The notes: generated by a model not told the origin, from the letters alone. A stretch of DNA of 64,000 nt from Eubacterium sp. AF22-8LB (GCF_003458715.1 NZ_QRVI01000011.1:1-64000); one strand, 5' to 3'. Shown: positions 9,286-18,280, numbered from the stretch's first letter. Numbers and translations: made by a program.

Positions 9286-9335
9286 TTATATGTTCCTCCT
9301 CTAATAATTACCCGGTTATTTTATCATTTCTCTTT

Positions 9336-9884
9336 CTATAGTGCAACGCATTTCATCATCGATTCAACAACATGCTTTGGTAAACCTACCACATTCGTAT
9401 AATCACCCTCAATATGGTCAACAAAATCACATTCCTGAATGCCATAGGAGCCTGCTTTATCCATGCATTTCCCACTATCTACATATGTTTGAATATCTTT
9501 TTCGGACAGCTCTCTAAAATATACATCCGTAGTTTCTACATGTGAATACACTTGATTTTTATAAATTAAACACACACCCGTTTTCACCTGATGCTTACGA
9601 TTCGATAATGAAAATAGCGTCTGAAAAGCCTCATCTTTTGATTTTGGCTTTCCCAAAATCGTATGATCTAAACATACAATTGTATCTGCAGATAAAATAA
9701 TCGCATCCGGATATTGTTCCTGCACCTCTTTTCCCTTCGACAAAGCTACCTTCTCTAGTGCTTCATCTAATGTAAGACACAAATCAAACACTTCATCCTT
9801 TTTAGCTGGACAAATTATAAACTCATAACCCAACGATTTTAATATTTCTTTTCTTCTAGGAGATTTTGAAGCTAATACAATCAT
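9336..9884 (-). CDS. maf: Maf-family nucleoside triphosphate pyrophosphatase
   Basis: 182-aa Maf/YhdE-type house-cleaning enzyme that hydrolyses non-canonical or modified nucleoside triphosphates. The N-terminal LASKSPRRKEIL (residues 4-15) is the phosphate-binding signature, SADTIVCLD supplies the catalytic aspartate, and the GSYGIQ segment is a family hallmark. It overlaps the upstream Lit-like gene by 4 nt (ATGA) and is the last gene of the thrC-thrB operon. The link with threonine synthesis is positional only. Confidence 0.9.
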   Translation of the reverse strand: MIVLASKSPRRKEILKSLGYEFIICPAKKDEVFDLCLTLDEALEKVALSKGKEVQEQYPDAIILSADTIVCLDHTILGKPKSKDEAFQTLFSLSNRKHQVKTGVCLIYKNQVYSHVETTDVYFRELSEKDIQTYVDSGKCMDKAGSYGIQECDFVDHIEGDYTNVVGLPKHVVESMMKCVAL

Positions 9885-10570
9885 CTTTCAAACCCAATCG
9901 GTGCCTTTTTCACCATATAATATATTGATAATAAACTGACTGGAACCATCAAACAAATCACTTTGATCACACAAGACAAAACAAGCTGATAAAATATCGT
10001 TTCAGGAAGCATACAAATCATAAAATCGGTATTGGGATCCAAAAGCCATAATTGATTCGAAAAAAAGATTGTGTGAAACCATGTCCAAAAACTTGTAAAA
10101 TCGGTCAAGATCCAGAATCCAAAAAATACAAGCATAATAATCAAAGTCAATAAGGCACCTAAAAAGCCTTTACTTAAATATGCGAACATCTTTTCTTTTT
10201 CATTCCAATAAAAATATAAAAGAATCAAAGCCAAAATCACAAGAGATATCTTTGCGACCTTTACTGCATTTTGATATAACGCTTTTACATCTCCCATATG
10301 ACTTGTTTCTCGCTCATTAAATGTTTCCTGATGATTTCCATACCATGTAATTGTACCCTTGATATCATCTCTTTTATCATCTAGATAATCTAGCAATAAG
10401 CGAATACTTTGATTCAAATCCTTTTTAGATACACCAATATCCTGTGCTAAATGCATTTCTTCATATTTTGGTATATAAAAATTAGGATTTAACGCCGTAC
10501 TTTTAATACTGAAAACAACACAAGCAATAATGAAACACCAGCCAAACAAAAAACTTAAGATACGCCTCAT
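9881..10570 (-). CDS. Lit-like lipoprotein intramolecular transacylase (TIGR01906/DUF1461 family)
   Basis: 229-aa polytopic membrane protein: one N-terminal membrane segment, a soluble loop (about 25-103), then three more. The motif NERETSHMGDVK (85-96) and FHTIFFSNQLWLLDPNTDF (166-183), with His166, match the TIGR01906 family. The characterised member Lit moves an acyl chain from the diacylglyceryl group to the N-terminus of lipoproteins, giving a lyso form. The family assignment is from motifs I recognise; activity here is inferred. It starts one base into the stop of the ACT-domain gene (TAATG) and overlaps maf by ATGA. Confidence 0.7.
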   Translation of the reverse strand: MRRILSFLFGWCFIIACVVFSIKSTALNPNFYIPKYEEMHLAQDIGVSKKDLNQSIRLLLDYLDDKRDDIKGTITWYGNHQETFNERETSHMGDVKALYQNAVKVAKISLVILALILLYFYWNEKEKMFAYLSKGFLGALLTLIIMLVFFGFWILTDFTSFWTWFHTIFFSNQLWLLDPNTDFMICMLPETIFYQLVLSCVIKVICLMVPVSLLSIYYMVKKAPIGFER

Positions 10571-11004
10571 TATTCAACAGCCACCAAATCAGCTTTTTCT
10601 ACCATTGGCATGGATTCAATCAAACTGACCAAAGATTGAATGCTAATTTCCAAATCACTAATATCTAAAGTTAATGCAACGTTAGCAATCCCATTGATAG
10701 GTATTGTCTGGTTGATTGCCAAAACATTAACCTGTTTAACCGAAACTAAAGATAACACTTTGGAAAGAGTACCCTTCTCATTTCTTAAAATCATTGAAAT
10801 AATAGCTTTACGATTCGATTGTTCTGCATTAAACGCAAAAACCGCATCCTTATATTTATAATAAGTACCCCTAGAAATACCTACCATTTTAACAGCTTCA
10901 CTAATTCTTTTTGCTTTACCAGACTGCAACAGAATACGCGCCTGCATCACTTGTTCTAGTACATCCGGTAAAATGTCGCCACTAACAACATAAAACTTAC
11001 TCAT
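10570..11004 (-). CDS. ACT-domain regulatory protein (UPF0735/PheB type)
   Basis: 144-aa protein. The N-terminal half (about 1-65) resembles a helix-turn-helix (KRISEAVKMVGISRGTYYKYKD). The C-terminal half (about 68-144) is an ACT domain that would bind an amino acid. It matches the UPF0735 family, often found beside threonine or phenylalanine genes. It overlaps thrB by 8 nt. Because its neighbours are thrB and thrC, threonine or a related amino acid is the likely ligand, and it may regulate this locus. That role is inferred. Confidence 0.75.
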   Translation of the reverse strand: MSKFYVVSGDILPDVLEQVMQARILLQSGKAKRISEAVKMVGISRGTYYKYKDAVFAFNAEQSNRKAIISMILRNEKGTLSKVLSLVSVKQVNVLAINQTIPINGIANVALTLDISDLEISIQSLVSLIESMPMVEKADLVAVE

Positions 11005-11869
11005 ATTTTATAAACGCTCCCTTTTTGGCTATCGTCAAAAATCTAAAATCCAATTCCTTAAAATTTTCTTCAACAAATTTTGACAACGCAATCAAACGAC
11101 TCTGTTCAAGCGAGACAACCATCATCGTTGAACCACTTCCCGAAATCCACATAGGAATTTTTTTATTTTCGCAATACTTCTTTATCGTATCATATTCTTT
11201 AATAAATTGCTTACGATACGGCTCATGAAGTAAATCCTCACATGATTGGGCCAATAAAGCTTCATCCCCCTGCTGTAAAGCTTGTAAAAACACTAATGCA
11301 TGAGATACCTGTGACACACAATCTTTAAAATCCATCGTTTTAGGAAGAACTTTGCGGGCCTGCTGCGTTTTCACTTCATAATGCGGCACCATTACCAAAC
11401 AATGATAATCAGAACATGGCACATGACTCATTCTCACATCTTCTGCTTCCATAAAACAAGCTGTCGCCTGACCAAAAATAGCTGGAGCCACATTATCGGG
11501 ATGTCCCTCCATACTTGTAGCTATTTTTAATAATTCTGATTTGCTCAAACCCTTTTTAAACCAAGCATCACAAGCCATAATTCCTGCCACAACACAGGTT
11601 GAACTTGAGCCTAAGCCTCGCGCAAACGGAATATCTGTATCAATAGTTAATTTGAATGTAGGATATTCAACCTTTAAATAATCACATGCCGTATAAAAGG
11701 CCTGTACTACAAGATTATCTTTTCCTTTAAATTTATCCGGACAACCATCAACCTCTAACGTATCGCTTTCTTCAAACGTAAAATGTGCCCACCAATCTAC
11801 TGCCATTCCAAGACAATCAAATCCCACACAACAATTTGCACTTGTCGCCGGGACATAGACCTCAATCAT
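10997..11869 (-). CDS. thrB: Homoserine kinase
   Basis: 290-aa GHMP-family kinase that phosphorylates L-homoserine, the step before threonine synthase. The N-terminus MIEVYVPATSANCCVGFDCLG is characteristic. The ATP phosphate loop is PFARGLGSSST (81-91), and a glycine-rich ISGSGSTMM lies near the C-terminus. The ATG at 11869 is chosen because GGAGG precedes it; an upstream in-frame extension into thrC is not needed. It overlaps thrC by 8 nt and the ACT-domain gene by 8 nt, a coupled arrangement repeated in this operon. Confidence 0.93.
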   Translation of the reverse strand: MIEVYVPATSANCCVGFDCLGMAVDWWAHFTFEESDTLEVDGCPDKFKGKDNLVVQAFYTACDYLKVEYPTFKLTIDTDIPFARGLGSSSTCVVAGIMACDAWFKKGLSKSELLKIATSMEGHPDNVAPAIFGQATACFMEAEDVRMSHVPCSDYHCLVMVPHYEVKTQQARKVLPKTMDFKDCVSQVSHALVFLQALQQGDEALLAQSCEDLLHEPYRKQFIKEYDTIKKYCENKKIPMWISGSGSTMMVVSLEQSRLIALSKFVEENFKELDFRFLTIAKKGAFIKYE

Positions 11870-13334
11870 GGAATACCTCCTGTGTACTTTGGCAAACAAC
11901 ATCCTTCATTGAATCTACATCAATAACTTGATTATGTAGAATCGCAAGATCTCTCAATTCTTTTAATTGAGCTGGAATCACATCCTGACAATATTTTGAT
12001 AGCTCATCCATCGCAACCCATTCATTCTCTTCATTTATATTTAGTGCTTTTAAAACATCCTGACTAAATTTATAAGGAGAAGCTGTAGCCAAAGAAACAA
12101 CCGGACGACCTGCATTATCTTTTGCGACCTTATAGGCAATGGCTGAGTGAGGATCCAATAAATACTTAGTCTTTTCATATACATCATGAATTTCTTGTCG
12201 TGTACCATTATCATCTACACTTGCACACGCAAATAAATTCTTGATTGTTTCAAACGTCTGTTCATCCACTTGATAACGACCCTTTTCATTTAATTCCTGC
12301 ATCCATCCCGCTACCTTTTGAGTGTCCTTATTTGATGCATAGTATAATAATCTTTCAAGATTTGAACTAATTAAAATATCCATACTAGGCGAAATTGTCT
12401 GGATAAAATCACGATTACGATCATAAATTCCAGATGTTAAGAAGTCTGTCAACACACGATTGGCATTGCTCGCAACATAGAATTTCTCTACAGGAAGACC
12501 CATTAAATATGCATAATATCCAGCTAGAACATCACCAAAGTTTCCAGTTGGAACAGTAAATGAAACCTTATCCCCAACCTGAATAACACCTTGTTGAACC
12601 AATTGTTTATAGCTATCAAAATAATAAACGATTTGAGGAACTAAACGACCCACGTTAATTGAATTGGCACTTGTCAGCATTACGTTTTGTTTTGCGCAAT
12701 ATGCATTTAATTCTTCATCCAAGAACAAACGTTTTACTTGGCTTTGAGCATCATCAAAATTCCCCTGAATGCCAAACACCTTCACGTTCTTACCTTTTTG
12801 TGTTACCATCTGACGATATTGAATGGCACTTACCTTCTTATATGGATAAAAAACGTTTATACCAATATTATCTACATCACAAAATCCAGATAGGGCTGCT
12901 TTCCCAGTGTCTCCACTTGTTGCCGTTAAAATTAAAGCTTTTTGATTTGTACTCTTTAATGCACATGACATCAACTGTGGTAATAAAGTTAATGCAACAT
13001 CTTTAAATGCACATGTAGGACCATGGAAAAGTTCAAGAACATACACATCATCTACTTTTTTAACGGGTGTAATTTCTTCTTTAGAAAAAGAATTTGAATA
13101 TGCATTTTCAACACACATTCTCAATTCGTCTATACTATAATCTGTCAATAAATGAGAAAGAATATATACAGCATTTTCTTTATACGACTTTGAACATATC
13201 AAAGATAGATCTAAATGAATTTGATCAAGACCAGGCAATACGTATAAACCACCATCTGGACTGATTCCATTTAATATAGCTTGTTTGCTTGAAACGCTTT
13301 GGTGAGCATCTCGAGTAGAAATATAATCGTTCAT
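11862..13334 (-). CDS. thrC: Threonine synthase
   Basis: 490-aa PLP enzyme that converts O-phosphohomoserine to threonine. The N-terminus MNDYISTRDAHQSVS with SPDGGLYVLP is typical of the longer bacterial/yeast class. The PLP lysine is K111 in HGPTCAFKDVALTLLPQ, and TATSGDTGKAAL binds the cofactor phosphate. The ATG at 13334 has AGGAGGA upstream; the longer in-frame reading to 13394 runs through the promoter region. It is first gene of thrC-thrB-ACT-lit-maf, divergent from hom. Confidence 0.94.
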   Translation of the reverse strand: MNDYISTRDAHQSVSSKQAILNGISPDGGLYVLPGLDQIHLDLSLICSKSYKENAVYILSHLLTDYSIDELRMCVENAYSNSFSKEEITPVKKVDDVYVLELFHGPTCAFKDVALTLLPQLMSCALKSTNQKALILTATSGDTGKAALSGFCDVDNIGINVFYPYKKVSAIQYRQMVTQKGKNVKVFGIQGNFDDAQSQVKRLFLDEELNAYCAKQNVMLTSANSINVGRLVPQIVYYFDSYKQLVQQGVIQVGDKVSFTVPTGNFGDVLAGYYAYLMGLPVEKFYVASNANRVLTDFLTSGIYDRNRDFIQTISPSMDILISSNLERLLYYASNKDTQKVAGWMQELNEKGRYQVDEQTFETIKNLFACASVDDNGTRQEIHDVYEKTKYLLDPHSAIAYKVAKDNAGRPVVSLATASPYKFSQDVLKALNINEENEWVAMDELSKYCQDVIPAQLKELRDLAILHNQVIDVDSMKDVVCQSTQEVFHD

Positions 13335-13346
13335 GTATAATCCTCC

Positions 13347-13375
13347 TTGAAAATCTATATTCCATATGATACAAT
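13347..13375 (+). promoter_or_regulatory. Promoter of hom-lysC-asd
   Basis: TTGAAA (13347-13352) and TACAAT (13370-13375) are separated by exactly 17 nt, giving a start near 13382. The element shares DNA with the opposing thrC promoter. Confidence 0.7.
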
Positions 13376-13394
13376 GTTCACGCTTTAAAAACAA
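13366..13394 (-). promoter_or_regulatory. Promoter of thrC-thrB operon
   Basis: Minus strand TTGTTT (13394-13389) and TATCAT (13371-13366) are 17 nt apart. Its -10 box overlaps the -10 of the rightward hom promoter, so polymerase cannot occupy both at once. Confidence 0.6.
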
Positions 13395-13425
13395 GTGTTT
13401 TCTAAAAAGAAACAGGAGGAACTTT

Positions 13426-14538
13426 ATGAATGCAGTTATCTTAGGTTACGGAGTCGTAGGAAAAGGAATCGAAATCCTTTCAAAATCACTCGATACAATC
13501 AACATTAAGTATGTATATGTACGTAAGGAAAAAGAGGATTTACCTTACTTTACAAACAATGAAAACATTGTCGTTCAAGACGATGTAGATATTGTATTTG
13601 AATGCTTAAACGGTCTAGAACCAGCCAATACACTCATCCAAAAAGCTTTAAAGAAAGGCAAACATGTCATCAGTTCAAATAAAGCTGTCATCGCCACTTA
13701 CCTAGACACTTATTTAGAATTAGAAAAAGAATATGGCGGATCCATTCAAGTAGAAGCTTGTGTTGCGGGTGGTATTCCATTTATTGATGCTTTATTAAAA
13801 CTAAAAAGACTTGAACCTTTACAGGGCTTTGAAGGTATCTTTAATGGCACAAGCAACTATATTCTAGATTCTATGCAAAAAAACAATCTTGATTTTGAAG
13901 ATGTTTTAAAGGATGCGCAGGCAAAGGGCTATGCCGAAAAAGATCCATCAAACGATATTGATGGTGTGGATGTTTACTATAAAACAAAAATTTCAAACAG
14001 TTTAGCCTTCAACACACCAATTGTTGAAATCCCATATTATGCAGGAATTCGAACAATCAAAATGCTAGATATAAAATTCATCAAAATGAACAATAAAGTA
14101 ATACGCCACCTATCCATTTCAAGACAAATTGGCGACAAAATCATTTCTATCATTGCCCCTTGCTGTATGAATGAAAGCGATTTTCTTGCGAATGTTCCAA
14201 GCAACTACAATGCGCAAAAGATTCTTTCAAACAGCTTTGATACATTAGGCTATTATGGTCAGGGCGCTGGTCAATTACCTACGGCACAAGCCATGATGCA
14301 AAATGCATTGGATACACTTGAGAATAAAGAAAGAAAAATTATATATTCAACGCCAAAAGAATTCGATACAAGTTTATTAAAAGAAACCTGGATCGTACGA
14401 ACCGATGTTTCTTTGGAAGACTACTATCCAATCCTAAAAAAAGAAGCAAATTATTACTGGATTGAAAACCAAGATATGTCAATCATTAAAAAAGTAAAAG
14501 AATTGGATCAACATAGCTTTATCGCATTATGGAGGTAA
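13426..14538 (+). CDS. hom: Homoserine dehydrogenase (no C-terminal ACT domain)
   Basis: 370-aa NAD(P)-dependent enzyme that reduces aspartate semialdehyde to homoserine. The nucleotide-binding motif is ILGYGVVGKG (4-13). GIFNGTSNYILD and DAQAKGYAEKDPSNDIDGVD are the conserved catalytic-domain segments. At 370 residues it lacks the usual C-terminal ACT extension, so classical threonine feedback through that domain seems absent. The ATG at 13426 follows AGGAGGA. It leads hom-lysC-asd. Confidence 0.93.
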   Translation: MNAVILGYGVVGKGIEILSKSLDTINIKYVYVRKEKEDLPYFTNNENIVVQDDVDIVFECLNGLEPANTLIQKALKKGKHVISSNKAVIATYLDTYLELEKEYGGSIQVEACVAGGIPFIDALLKLKRLEPLQGFEGIFNGTSNYILDSMQKNNLDFEDVLKDAQAKGYAEKDPSNDIDGVDVYYKTKISNSLAFNTPIVEIPYYAGIRTIKMLDIKFIKMNNKVIRHLSISRQIGDKIISIIAPCCMNESDFLANVPSNYNAQKILSNSFDTLGYYGQGAGQLPTAQAMMQNALDTLENKERKIIYSTPKEFDTSLLKETWIVRTDVSLEDYYPILKKEANYYWIENQDMSIIKKVKELDQHSFIALWR

Positions 14539-14543
14539 ATCAC

Positions 14544-15860
14544 ATGTTAAAAATCACAAAGTTTGGTGGTTCTAGCGTTGCCAACGCAGAACAATTTAAA
14601 AAAATCAAAAATATCATCGAACAAGACCCTACACGTAGATATATTGTAGTATCAGCTCCTGGAAAACGTTTTGCGGCCGACAACAAAATCACTGATCTAC
14701 TTTATTTATTAGATGCGCACAGAAAATACCATGTAGACGCATCCGGCGTATTCAAACTCATTAAAAATCGATTTGTCGAAATCAAAAATGAACTTGGCTT
14801 AAAACAACCAATCGAAAAAGAGCTTGATGCATTTTACACCAATCTAAACCAAATGTCGCAAGCTGTAATCGTTAGTCGTGGTGAATACTTCTGTGCAAAA
14901 TTGATGGCCGAATATCTAGGCTACGCTTTCGTAGATGCCAAAGATATCATTCGCTTTAAACTAGACAAAACCATTGACTGGGAAGCAACTACGGCAAAGC
15001 TTCAAGCAAAACATGCACAATATGAACACTTTGTTTTCCCAGGATTCTATGGAACAAGTGCTAACGGACATATTCAAGTCTTCCCACGTGGTGGAGGCGA
15101 TATCACAGGAGCCATTCTTGCGAAATGTCTTCATGCGGATGTCTATGAAAACTGGACCGATGTCTCTGGATTCTTAATGGCCGATCCAACAATCGTAAAA
15201 AATCCAAAAGGAATCACACACATCACGTATTCAGAGCTAAGAGAGCTTTCTTATATGGGTGCCAGTGTTCTTCATGAAGAGGCAATCTTCCCAGTTAAAG
15301 AAGCCAATATTCCAATCCACATTTTAAATACAAATCGTCCTCAAGATGCCGGAACCATCATTCAAGAACATTCAAAAATCAAGAGTGGATACCCAATTAC
15401 AGGTATTGCCGGTAAAAAAGATTTCATGTCAATTTACATCTATAAAAAGCACATGTCCAATGAAGTAGGTTACATACGTAAAGCCCTATCCATTTTAGAA
15501 AAATACCATATCAGTATCGAACACATTCCTAGTGGTATCGATTCCTTTAACATTGTTGTAGAGAAAAAAGAAATTGAAGAAAGTCTATATGAAATCTTAG
15601 CTCATTTCAAAGATGAACTTAAACCAGACAAACTTAGTGTTCAAGATGACTTAGCTTTAATTTCTACCGTTGGTAAAAACATGACAGATAAACCAGGTAC
15701 AAGTGGAAAATTATTTGGTGCCTTAGGTAAAAACAATATCAACATTGTTATGATTGCCCAAGGTAGTGATGAAATCAACATTACTGTAGGTGTAAAGAAA
15801 AAGGATTTCACTAAAACCGTTCAAGTAATTTATGATACTTTTGTAGGAGGAAACGAATAA
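14544..15860 (+). CDS. lysC: Aspartate kinase
   Basis: 438-aa aspartokinase, the first committed step toward lysine, threonine and methionine. The N-terminal ITKFGGSSVANAEQ is the kinase signature, and FPRGGGDITGAILA and YENWTDVSG are substrate- and ATP-binding segments. Two ACT repeats occupy roughly residues 295-438 (GKKDFMSIYIY and VGKNMTDKPGTSGKLF), so allosteric control by an end product is expected. The ATG at 14544 has GGAGG 8 nt upstream. It starts 6 nt after hom. Confidence 0.94.
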   Translation: MLKITKFGGSSVANAEQFKKIKNIIEQDPTRRYIVVSAPGKRFAADNKITDLLYLLDAHRKYHVDASGVFKLIKNRFVEIKNELGLKQPIEKELDAFYTNLNQMSQAVIVSRGEYFCAKLMAEYLGYAFVDAKDIIRFKLDKTIDWEATTAKLQAKHAQYEHFVFPGFYGTSANGHIQVFPRGGGDITGAILAKCLHADVYENWTDVSGFLMADPTIVKNPKGITHITYSELRELSYMGASVLHEEAIFPVKEANIPIHILNTNRPQDAGTIIQEHSKIKSGYPITGIAGKKDFMSIYIYKKHMSNEVGYIRKALSILEKYHISIEHIPSGIDSFNIVVEKKEIEESLYEILAHFKDELKPDKLSVQDDLALISTVGKNMTDKPGTSGKLFGALGKNNINIVMIAQGSDEINITVGVKKKDFTKTVQVIYDTFVGGNE

Positions 15861-16843
15861 TGACAACAATCGCAATTGCAGGTGCTACTGGTGCTGTAGG
15901 ACAACAAATGTTAGAATGCTTAAAAGAAAGAAACATTCAGGCCAATCTTAAATTATTGGCAAGTGCACGCTCTAAAGGAAAAGAAATAGATGGACACATT
16001 GTTGAAGAACTAACGAAAGAAAGTTTTCAAGATGTTGATTATGTTTTAGGTGCCACAGGAAATGACATCACAAAAATGTGGATGCCATGGGCCAAAGAAG
16101 CTGGATGTGTCGTTGTCGATAATTCAAGTGCATTCCGTTTAGACAAGGATGTTCCACTTGTAATTCCTGAAGTCAATAAAGAAGATATCAATAATCATCA
16201 AGGCCTAATTGCCAACCCAAACTGTGCAACAATCATTGCCCTAGTCGCATTAAATGCTTTACACAAAAAATACCACATCAAACGCATGATTGTTACTACT
16301 TTCCAAGCTGTTTCCGGAGCTGGTGTTCAAGGTATTGAAGATCTTAAAAATCAAATCGAAGACGAAAAAATCCCATCTAAAGCATTTCCTTATCAAATCG
16401 CATTTAATTTAATTCCTCAAATTGGAGATTTTGATGATTTAGGTATTTCAAAAGAAGAATGGAAGATGCAAAATGAAGCTAGAAAAATGTGGCATGACGA
16501 GGAATTGAAAGTAAATTGTACATGCGTACGTGTACCTATTTGGCGTTCCCATTCAGAAAGCATCACAATCGAATGTAAGAATGAAGTTGATGTGAATGAA
16601 GCAAGAAAATTATTAAGTCATGCTGATGGCGTATTATTAAAGGATGATCCAAAAAACCAAATCTATCCAATGCCAAAGGATACGACAAATCAAGATTTAG
16701 TCTATGTTGGAAGAATCCGTAAGGATATCACAGATGAAACCAACCACACATTATCCTTATTCTGTTGTGGAGACCAAATTCGTAAGGGTGCCGCTACAAA
16801 TGCAGTTCAAATTCTTGAAGAATTATTAAAGGCAAACGATTAA
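15860..16843 (+). CDS. asd: Aspartate-semialdehyde dehydrogenase
   Basis: 327-aa enzyme that reduces aspartyl phosphate to the semialdehyde. Its NADP motif is IAGATGAVGQQM (6-17), the catalytic cysteine is C122 in ANPNCATI, and RVPIWRSHSE carries substrate-binding arginine and histidine. The start codon shares a base with the lysC stop (TAATG). With hom and lysC it supplies homoserine to the divergent thrB and thrC products, so the two opposing operons make one pathway from aspartate to threonine. Confidence 0.95.
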   Translation: MTTIAIAGATGAVGQQMLECLKERNIQANLKLLASARSKGKEIDGHIVEELTKESFQDVDYVLGATGNDITKMWMPWAKEAGCVVVDNSSAFRLDKDVPLVIPEVNKEDINNHQGLIANPNCATIIALVALNALHKKYHIKRMIVTTFQAVSGAGVQGIEDLKNQIEDEKIPSKAFPYQIAFNLIPQIGDFDDLGISKEEWKMQNEARKMWHDEELKVNCTCVRVPIWRSHSESITIECKNEVDVNEARKLLSHADGVLLKDDPKNQIYPMPKDTTNQDLVYVGRIRKDITDETNHTLSLFCCGDQIRKGAATNAVQILEELLKAND

Positions 16844-16862
16844 TTCGCTTGCCTGTTTTTTT
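16831..16862 (+). terminator. Terminator of hom-lysC-asd
   Basis: GGCAAACGA and TCGCTTGCC form a 9-bp stem with one mismatch, followed by eight T residues. The stop codon of asd is in the loop. Confidence 0.85.
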
Positions 16863-17589
16863 AATTTACCTCGATATCACCACTTGTCGTATTCAATTTC
16901 AACGTTGCATTGCTTGTTCCTAACACTCTATTAACAGAACCTGTAAATTCTTCTTCACCAATTTCAATATCTCCAGATGTAGTAGAAGCACTAATTGATA
17001 CATTATTAATATGTTCTACACTCAAATCTCCTGAAGTCGTTTCCAAGATATTATCCCCTGTCAATTGACCATCAAATTCTACATCTCCACTGGTGCTGAT
17101 GAAGTTGCAGTTATTTAAACTTGAATTTTCAATTGAAATATCACCAGATACACTAGTCACTCTAGAATCCTTTAATGTCACATTTTGAATTTCAACATCA
17201 CCCGCAACAAGATTACCATTCACAACTAAAGAATCATTTGTTGTATAAATAATCACTTCATTATCATCATGACCTACAAAATGTTTATCCGATATTATTT
17301 CTTTTACAGTTAAAACACCATCCTCAACAGAATAATCCAGCTTTTGTTTCTTCGAATCCTGCAAACGATAAGAAATCGCATTCTCACTAGCTTTTTCAAT
17401 TTTAACATCCATACTTGTCAAATCTAGATTTATTGAAGTAAAATTGTCTATTTTCTCAGAATTTAAAGGTTCTTTCACAATTGACGTTTCTTCAATATTC
17501 ACATTAGTAATTAAATGAATTGCTAGAAAACTACCTCCTACAATACAAACAAGAATAAAAATAAACAATAAAATGAATCCCTTTTTCAT
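16861..17589 (-). CDS. DUF4097-type beta-repeat surface protein
   Basis: 242-aa protein with a single N-terminal membrane segment (about residues 3-27), then a repetitive beta-strand domain. The units read like TTSGDIEI, SVSGDISI and STSGDVEF at about 20-residue spacing, the parallel-beta stack seen in DUF4097 putative adhesins. It probably sits outside the membrane. In other Bacillota such proteins accompany PadR/GntR regulators or PspC proteins and respond to envelope stress. None is next to it here, but repeated ACTACT words lie in its promoter. Function unknown. Confidence 0.7.
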   Translation of the reverse strand: MKKGFILLFIFILVCIVGGSFLAIHLITNVNIEETSIVKEPLNSEKIDNFTSINLDLTSMDVKIEKASENAISYRLQDSKKQKLDYSVEDGVLTVKEIISDKHFVGHDDNEVIIYTTNDSLVVNGNLVAGDVEIQNVTLKDSRVTSVSGDISIENSSLNNCNFISTSGDVEFDGQLTGDNILETTSGDLSVEHINNVSISASTTSGDIEIGEEEFTGSVNRVLGTSNATLKLNTTSGDIEVN

Positions 17590-17603
17590 CAGATCACCTC
17601 TTT

Positions 17604-17644
17604 CACTACTAGTTTATCACCACTACTGTGTTTTGTATAGTAGT
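17604..17644. promoter_or_regulatory. Operator-like ACTACT repeats before the DUF4097 gene
   Basis: CACTACT occurs twice (17604-17610 and 17621-17627, 17 bp apart). ACTACT (17622-17627) also pairs with AGTAGT (17639-17644) as an inverted repeat. A minus-strand extended -10 (TGATAAACT) sits among them, which suggests a repressor site. Confidence 0.4.
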
Positions 17645-17650
17645 ATGCTC

Positions 17651-17683
17651 AAAAAATAAGAAGAATCACTTTTTGATTCTTCT
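17651..17683 (-). terminator. Terminator of the HD-domain gene
   Basis: Minus strand AGAAGAATCA and TGATTCTTCT form a 10-bp stem around a short T-rich loop, with a T-rich tail (TTATTTTTT). It overlaps the end of the HD-domain gene. Confidence 0.85.
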
Positions 17684-18253
17684 CTTCTCAACATTTGGCA
17701 AAATAAAATGTTCATACATATACTTCCATAACACTTCACTACCCTCATGTGTCCTTTCATTACGCTTCAATATCTTATCTAGATGCACATCATTTTCAAC
17801 CCACATTCTTCCATCGGTTGCCGCATTCAACATAACCGGTTGAAAATTGTCCATCACCCTGGCAAATTTAGCTTCAGGTGTTTTTCTTTCTTCAAATTCA
17901 TTCCACAAGTCAAACACTTTCTTAGCCTGATCTTCTGGCAATAAATTAAAAATGCGATTCGCCGCTAAATTCTCTCTTTCACTTTGTGTTTTTAACCCTT
18001 GATCATCATATGCGTACGTATCTCCTGCATCAATTTCCACAAGATCATGAATCAACAGCATCGAAATGGTTTTTAACACATCAATTTTTTCATTCGCATA
18101 TTCACTCAACAACAAAGTCATAATAGCCATATGCCAGGCATGTTGTGCGTCATCCTCAAAATCTTTTCCATTGCTTTGAAGTGTTTTTCTTTTAATCTGT
18201 TTCTCTTTATCAATTTCCAAAATAAATTGCATCTGTTGTTCAATTCGTTCCAT
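17666..18253 (-). CDS. HD-domain phosphohydrolase (YfbR/HDDC2-like)
   Basis: 195-aa soluble HD-superfamily metal-dependent phosphohydrolase. The metal ligands appear as DDAQHAWHMA near residue 36 and LIHDLVEIDAGDTYAYD near 73, and a later aspartate lies in ARVMDNFQP. The arrangement matches HD_3 proteins such as 5'-deoxynucleotidases. The ATG at 18253 is chosen because MERIEQQ begins the conserved part; the ribosome site (GGGTGAT) is modest. A structured leader with a terminator lies directly upstream and may control it. Confidence 0.75.
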   Translation of the reverse strand: MERIEQQMQFILEIDKEKQIKRKTLQSNGKDFEDDAQHAWHMAIMTLLLSEYANEKIDVLKTISMLLIHDLVEIDAGDTYAYDDQGLKTQSERENLAANRIFNLLPEDQAKKVFDLWNEFEERKTPEAKFARVMDNFQPVMLNAATDGRMWVENDVHLDKILKRNERTHEGSEVLWKYMYEHFILPNVEKRRIKK

Positions 18254-18280
18254 AATATCACCCAAAACATTGTAACATAC

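Noticed and set aside
12659..13006. 115-codon open frame opposite thrC
   Set aside because: It lies wholly inside thrC on the other strand, has no ribosome site and shows no protein-like motif; thrC is unmistakable.
11862..13425. T-box or threonine leader peptide before the threonine genes
   Set aside because: Both 5' UTRs are short (about 25 to 45 nt) and no T-box or Thr-rich leader ORF is visible.
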